A model generated the notes under the pieces. It made no database searches. It saw only the letters and a list, made by a program, of their open reading frames with translations, and was not told the origin of the DNA. From Lentisphaerota bacterium (GTDB lineage: Bacteria > Verrucomicrobiota > Kiritimatiellia > RFP12 > UBA3636): DNA of 10,408 nt. The first letter of the stretch is position 1, and each line of letters opens with the position of its first letter. Location: assembly GCA_022837245.1 (NCBI GenBank), contig JALHHX010000075.1, forward strand, positions 4,681 to 15,088, written 5' to 3'. Of this stretch, positions 6,103 through 10,408 are shown one piece after another. The position numbers and the translations under genes were made by a program.

Positions 6103-7548
6103 TCAAACCCCAGCTGTTTTAAAAGAGATGGTTTTCGCCTTTTCGACCGCGTCCTCGAATGTGCCAACCATGTAAAAAGCCTGTTCGGGAAGATCATCGC
6201 CTTTGCCGTCGAGAATTGCCGCGAAAGAGCGGATAGTGTCGGAAGGCTGCACGTACACTCCCTTCGTGTTGGTGAAGATTTCCGCTACATGAAAAGGTTG
6301 TGAAAGGAAACGCTGGATCTTTCTGGCGCGGGAGACGACGATTTTGTCCTCGTCGGACAATTCATCCATTCCAAGTATGGCGATGATATCCCGCAGTTCC
6401 TTGTAACGTTGTAGAAATTCCTGGACTCTTTGAGCTACCCTTACGTGCTCCGCGCCAACAACCGCCGGATCAAGGATGGAGGAAGTTGAGGAAAGTGGAT
6501 CGACTGCGGGATATATGCCCTGTTCGACAATTGACCGCGAGAGCTCCGTGGTGGCGTCGAGGTGCGCAAACATCGTGGCGGGCGCGGGATCCGTGTAGTC
6601 GTCGGCCGGCACGTAAACCGCTTGCACGGATGTGAGCGATCCGTGACGCGTTGATGTGATGCGCTCCTGTAGCTCACCCATTTCAGTTCCGAGCGTTGGC
6701 TGGTAGCCGGTGGCGGAGGGAATTCGCCCGAGCAACGCCGAGATTTCGGAACCCGCCTGTGTAAAACGGAAAATATTGTCTATGAAAAGGAGCACGTCTC
6801 GGTTCATAACGTCTCGGAAATATTCAGCGATCGTCAGCGCCGAGAGCGCCACGCGCGAGCGCGCGCCAGAGGGTTCGTTCATTTGGCCAAAGACCATAGA
6901 GGTTTTCTCCAGCACGCCCGTCTCGCTCATCTCCCTGTACAAAGCGGTTCCTTCACGCGTGCGTTCGCCGACGCCCGCGAAGACGGAGTACCCGCCGTGT
7001 TCCTGCGCGACATTATGTATCAGCTCCTGTATCAAGACAGTCTTTCCAACTCCGGCGCCGCCAAAAAGCCCGATTTTCCCACCCTTGCGGTATGGTGTCA
7101 GGAGGTCGATGACTTTGATTCCGGTGATGAGCATTTCCGTCTCCGGATTCTGTTCCGTGAACGAGGGCGGCGGACGATGTATCGGATGCATGTCATCGTG
7201 CTGAACCGGGCCCTTGCCGTCAATCGGCCGACCCAGCAAATCGAGCACTCGTCCGAGCGCGCCCTTACCCACCGGCACTTTCAATGGGTTGCCTGTGTCC
7301 TCCACTTCGGCACCGCGCGCGAGGCCGTTCGTGGACTGCATGGCTATTGCGCGCACTCGGCAGTCGCCGAGATGCTGCGCAACTTCGAGAGTGAGGTTCA
7401 TGGGCTGATCGTCAAGAAGCGGGTTTGTGGTGCGCAGCGCGTTCAACAGCGGCGGCCGGCAGCCACGCGAAAACTCGACGTCCACAACCGCTCCGAGAAC
7501 TTGTATGATATGGCCGGTGTTTTTAATTTTTTGGGGATTGTCTTTCAT
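6103..7548 (-). CDS. atpD: F-type ATP synthase subunit beta
   Basis: This is the catalytic subunit of F1, making ATP from ADP and phosphate as gamma turns. It has 481 residues, close to the usual 460-480. The Walker A motif GGAGVGKT is at 163-170, the catalytic glutamate is E195 in GERTREG, and the Walker B strand LLFID ends at D257. ALLGRIPSATGYQPTL follows at 271-286, and the lever motif near 395-401 reads DELSDED in place of DELSEED, a conservative change. All features point to a working enzyme. ATG at 7548; gamma ends 31 nt upstream and epsilon starts two bases after the stop, so it is co-translated within the operon. Confidence 0.98.
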   Translation of the reverse strand: MKDNPQKIKNTGHIIQVLGAVVDVEFSRGCRPPLLNALRTTNPLLDDQPMNLTLEVAQHLGDCRVRAIAMQSTNGLARGAEVEDTGNPLKVPVGKGALGRVLDLLGRPIDGKGPVQHDDMHPIHRPPPSFTEQNPETEMLITGIKVIDLLTPYRKGGKIGLFGGAGVGKTVLIQELIHNVAQEHGGYSVFAGVGERTREGTALYREMSETGVLEKTSMVFGQMNEPSGARSRVALSALTIAEYFRDVMNRDVLLFIDNIFRFTQAGSEISALLGRIPSATGYQPTLGTEMGELQERITSTRHGSLTSVQAVYVPADDYTDPAPATMFAHLDATTELSRSIVEQGIYPAVDPLSSTSSILDPAVVGAEHVRVAQRVQEFLQRYKELRDIIAILGMDELSDEDKIVVSRARKIQRFLSQPFHVAEIFTNTKGVYVQPSDTIRSFAAILDGKGDDLPEQAFYMVGTFEDAVEKAKTISFKTAGV

Positions 7549-7579
7549 TTCATAAATCTTTTGTATCGCAAATGCGGCA

Positions 7580-8455
7580 TCAGTCGGATAGAGCCTCGGA
7601 GCCGCTCACGATTTCGTTCAATTCGTTCGTTATGGTGGCCTGGCGCGCGCGGTTGCGCAGGATCATCATTTCGTTCTGCATGCGTTCGAGGCTCTTCGTG
7701 GAGTTGTCCATGGCTATCATGCGCGCGGCGTGCTCGCCCGCCGAGCAGTGCAGGAGCACGTTGTAGATGCCCGCTGTCACGAGCAACCGGGATGCGGAAA
7801 CGAGCGCGCTCTGGGGATCTGGCTCGACTAGCAGTCTGACGGGATTGGCGAAAGCCTCGACCGCTTCAGGTATTGAGATGGGAAAGATGCGCTGTGCCTG
7901 AGTGTTGAACACAGTGCTGCTGACATAGCGGTTGCATATGACCCACACCTCGTCGAAACGTCCGTCCATGAACGTGCGGAAGGCGAAAGACGATAGGACG
8001 TTGGAGTTGCGCAGTGTCGGATGAGCCTCGGCTGAGACTGGCGGTGAAACAGGCTCTATCGTTTCATGCAAGGCACCATAACCTTTCATGCCGACATAGT
8101 ATGCGTGGATTGAGGCCGCCCGGGTCACGCGCTGCTCGCGCGCCCATGCCCTTGCCTTGCGGATCACGCCGCTGTTGAAGACCCCGCACAACCCGTGATC
8201 CGAAGTCACGATAAATGCGAACACACGCGACTCCCGGTAAACCGGTGCCTTGACCAGACGATGGCCAGCGAGGGCAGGCATGCGGGTGAGCTGTGCCAGC
8301 ACGCCGCGCAACGGCACAATGAACGGTTCAGGGCGGCGCAACTCCTTCTGCGCACGGTAGAGATGCGACGTCGAAACCATTTTCATGGTCGATACAAGCC
8401 GCCCCATGCCCCTTATGGTTTTCAACCGTTCATTGTGTTCGCTGAAATTCGCCAT
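7580..8455 (-). CDS. atpG: F-type ATP synthase subunit gamma
   Basis: Gamma is the central rotating shaft of F1. The protein has 291 residues, the normal bacterial length. The N-terminal helix carries LKTIRGMGRLVSTMKMVS (residues 11-28), the Rossmann-like middle has the signature TSDHGLCGVFNS near 84-95, and the C-terminal helix has AMDNSTKSLERM and RNRARQATITNELNEIVSG, both strongly conserved. It shows no chloroplast-type regulatory insert with cysteines. ATG at 8455 lies 12 nt after the stop of the delta-alpha gene, and beta follows after 31 nt, which fits one polycistronic message. Confidence 0.97.
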   Translation of the reverse strand: MANFSEHNERLKTIRGMGRLVSTMKMVSTSHLYRAQKELRRPEPFIVPLRGVLAQLTRMPALAGHRLVKAPVYRESRVFAFIVTSDHGLCGVFNSGVIRKARAWAREQRVTRAASIHAYYVGMKGYGALHETIEPVSPPVSAEAHPTLRNSNVLSSFAFRTFMDGRFDEVWVICNRYVSSTVFNTQAQRIFPISIPEAVEAFANPVRLLVEPDPQSALVSASRLLVTAGIYNVLLHCSAGEHAARMIAMDNSTKSLERMQNEMMILRNRARQATITNELNEIVSGSEALSD

Positions 8456-8467
8456 TAGAGGTCCGCC

Positions 8468-10408
8468 CTATCCTTTTCCCACGGCAAAGCGCGGAAGGCA
8501 CTTTTCATAAACAGCATCAAGCCTCGTCTTCAAATCGTCGTCCATTTCAGGCAACACGGCAAACCGTTTCAAATAGGCCTTGCCCTCGTCGGTCTCGTCT
8601 ATCGCGCTGTAAATTGCGGAAACAGCCTCGTCTATGCGGTTTTCCGGGATTTTCACGAACAACTTACGCGTGGCGGCGTGCAACACCGCCACCTGTTTCT
8701 CGACATCCACTGGGCTGTTTGGCAGCTGCCGCAACACGCGCATAAGTGAACGCCCGAGCGCTATCTGGTCAAGAGTCGCGGAGTCCAGATCCGACGAGTA
8801 CCTGGAAAACGCTTCCAGCTCGCGGAACATCGCCAATTGCGTCCGCAACGGCCCGGCTGTGGCTTTCATTGCTTTCACCTGAGCATCGCCGCCAACACGT
8901 GAGACTGATATGCCCGGATTCATGGCCGGACGCTGTCCCTCATGGAAAAGCCCCGCTTCTAGAAAAATCTGGCCGTCAGTTATAGAAATCACATTAGTGG
9001 GTATGTACGCGGAAATGTCGTTCGCCTGCGTCTCGACAATCGGCAACGCAGTGAGCGAACCTCCGCCCTTCGCGTCGGAAAGCTGTGCCGCGCGTTCAAG
9101 AAGTCTGCTGTGAAGGTAGAAAATGTCACCCGGAAAAGCCTCTCGACCGGGTGGACGGCGGAGCAGCAACGACATCTGCCGGTAAGACTGCGCGTGCTTG
9201 GTTAGATCATCGTAAACCACTAACGCGTGCCCGCCGCGGTCGCGCCAATATTCCGCCATGGTGCATGCCGTATAGGGAGCAATGTATTGCAATGGAGCTG
9301 GATCAGACGCAGTGGCAACCACGATCGTGGTATACGACATCGCACCGCGCTCTTTGAGCAAACTGTGGATCGACGCGACAGAAGACATCTTCTGCCCTAC
9401 TGAGACGTAGAAGCAACGCACCCCCTTGCCGGCTTGATTCAAAATGGCGTCGATTGCGATCGTGGTTTTGCCGGTCTTTCTGTCTCCGATTATCAACTCG
9501 CGCTGGCCACGCCCTATCGGCGTCAGCGCGTCAATCGTGATAATGCCAGTGGCAAGTGGCGTGTTAACGTCTTTGCGTTCGATGATTGACGGCGAATCAA
9601 CGTCGACCGGCATCTTGCCGTCGGCCTTGACCGCGCCAAGTCCGTCAAGGGGCCGCCCGAGCGCATCCACCACCCGCCCGGTCAGCGCCTCGCCAACCGG
9701 CGCAGAAACGACGCGCCCCGTCCTACGGAAGCGATCGCCCTCTTTTACTTTTGTGCCATCGTCTAGAATCGCCGCTCCCACAACGTATTCTTCAAGATTG
9801 AGGGCAAGCGCGACAACTCCTTCGTCAGTCTCCAGCAACTCGTTGAACATCACGTTGGATAGTCCGTCGAGTCGCGCCATGCCGTCGCCGACGCTGAGAA
9901 CCACTCCGAACTCGGCGGTGTCGAAGGGTTTGTCCGCCGCCTCGAGCTGGTGCCTTATCAGCGCCGACACTTCGTCCGGCTTCAACTGCGCGATCCCGCC
10001 GCTGGAAACGGATCGGCCGTCATTTTCCAAACCAAGCCCCTCCAGCCCTGGCAGGTTTTTAAGCCTGTTCACGCGGCCGAGCAACGAGGCATCCAGCATC
10101 CGGTCGCGTACCGTCAGGCGAAATCCGGCAAGGAGTTCCGGGTTAAGGAAAACCGCCGTTTCAACGGGACCGTTGTATTTCTTCTCTAGTTTCTCCTTAA
10201 GCACCCTGAGGTCTTCCTCGCTCGGAAACGCCGCGAATTCTATTTTAGCTATTGGGCGTTCCGCTGAGGCCTCGTATAGTTCGAGAAAATCCGCCGCGAA
10301 GGATCGCAGCGCAGGCAGACATCCCCAGACCGCCATTTGACGAAGGATGTGGATGACTCCCGGGGATAGCGTCTCACCCCAAACGGCATCCACATTCGCG
10401 GCATGTTC
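8468..10408 (-). CDS. atpHA: F-type ATP synthase delta-alpha fusion (5' end beyond right edge)
   Basis: One frame is open from the right edge to the TAG at 8468, showing 646 residues. A GTG at 10393 could be misread as the start, but the frame continues upstream (EHAAN) and the protein begins inside the delta N-domain, so the 5' end is missing. Numbering from that GTG, residues 1-115 are delta: helix SFAADFLELYEASAERP, then LEKKYNGPVETAVFLNPEL and GFRLTVRDRMLDASLLGRVNRL, the usual delta C-terminus. After a short linker (about 116-134), alpha starts at IAQLKPDEVSALI. Alpha has a non-catalytic Walker A GDRKTGKT at 303-310, VVYDDLTKHAQSYRQM at 392-407, LLLRRPPGREAFPGDIFYLHSR at 409-430 (key residues RRPPGRE) and the arginine finger R499 in SVSRVGG. 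Delta normally caps F1 as one copy and alpha as three. Order and spacing to gamma are standard. Confidence 0.93.
   Translation of the reverse strand, partial: EHAANVDAVWGETLSPGVIHILRQMAVWGCLPALRSFAADFLELYEASAERPIAKIEFAAFPSEEDLRVLKEKLEKKYNGPVETAVFLNPELLAGFRLTVRDRMLDASLLGRVNRLKNLPGLEGLGLENDGRSVSSGGIAQLKPDEVSALIRHQLEAADKPFDTAEFGVVLSVGDGMARLDGLSNVMFNELLETDEGVVALALNLEEYVVGAAILDDGTKVKEGDRFRRTGRVVSAPVGEALTGRVVDALGRPLDGLGAVKADGKMPVDVDSPSIIERKDVNTPLATGIITIDALTPIGRGQRELIIGDRKTGKTTIAIDAILNQAGKGVRCFYVSVGQKMSSVASIHSLLKERGAMSYTTIVVATASDPAPLQYIAPYTACTMAEYWRDRGGHALVVYDDLTKHAQSYRQMSLLLRRPPGREAFPGDIFYLHSRLLERAAQLSDAKGGGSLTALPIVETQANDISAYIPTNVISITDGQIFLEAGLFHEGQRPAMNPGISVSRVGGDAQVKAMKATAGPLRTQLAMFRELEAFSRYSSDLDSATLDQIALGRSLMRVLRQLPNSPVDVEKQVAVLHAATRKLFVKIPENRIDEAVSAIYSAIDETDEGKAYLKRFAVLPEMDDDLKTRLDAVYEKCLPRFAVGKG
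10028..10043 (-). promoter_or_regulatory. possible internal ribosome binding site and TTG start for alpha
   Basis: Inside the delta-alpha frame, GGAGG at 10043-10039 is followed after eight bases by an in-frame TTG at 10030-10028 (residue L122). Starting there would give an alpha of 520 residues, close to the family's usual 500-515, beginning just after the delta domain. The same bases encode Leu-Glu-Gly, so the match may be chance. An ATG at 10023-10021 is out of frame and stops after 13 codons. Confidence 0.35.

Noticed and set aside
6883..7839. 318-codon open frame on the plus strand
   Set aside because: It runs antisense across the beta-gamma gene boundary, both of which are certain, and its sequence is Arg-rich and without domains.
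10021..10023. ATG in the delta-alpha linker as a separate alpha start
   Set aside because: It is in another frame and reaches a stop after 13 codons; the in-frame TTG at 10030 is the only good candidate.
9444..10340. 298-codon open frame on the plus strand
   Set aside because: It is antisense to the delta-alpha gene, is dominated by Ser, Pro, Arg and Thr, and matches nothing; it results from the codon bias of the real gene.

Overview
All eight recognisable genes in this window lie on the minus strand, so the region reads from right to left. The ATP synthase genes, the BspA-type leucine-rich-repeat protein and the plain Shine-Dalgarno sites mark it as bacterial chromosome. The mix of a large BspA-like protein, an unassigned TIM-barrel glycosidase-like protein and an F-type ATP synthase would fit the Planctomycetota-Verrucomicrobiota group (Kiritimatiellota, Lentisphaerota or relatives). 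That placement is inference from gene style, not from a marker gene.

Right part (10408 to 5828): the F1 half of an F-type ATP synthase operon, in the order delta-alpha, gamma, beta, epsilon. Subunits a, c and b would lie beyond the right edge. Delta and alpha are joined in one open frame with no stop between them. A GGAGG followed 8 nt later by an in-frame TTG sits exactly at the junction and could supply free alpha. Epsilon is short and lacks the C-terminal helical domain.

Middle (5827 to 5404): a 59-residue lipoprotein with a strong Shine-Dalgarno site and an A-rich leader, closed by a clear intrinsic terminator. I see no terminator between epsilon and this gene.

Left-middle (5367 to 609): after a candidate promoter comes a likely three-gene operon. 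It encodes a 497-residue BspA-like repeat protein without a signal peptide, a 659-residue putative glycoside hydrolase, and a GT4-like glycosyltransferase whose ATG overlaps the preceding stop by one base. All three lack export signals, so a cytoplasmic role in glycan building or remodelling is possible but unproven.

Left edge (529 to 1): the first 176 codons of an unrecognised exported protein. Its start has no Shine-Dalgarno site, but a TTGAAA/TATAAT promoter is placed so that transcription should begin at or next to the ATG, suggesting a leaderless mRNA. Repeats overlapping this promoter may be an operator.

No tRNA, rRNA, CRISPR array, insertion sequence or phage gene was seen. No stretch over 300 bases lacks a gene.
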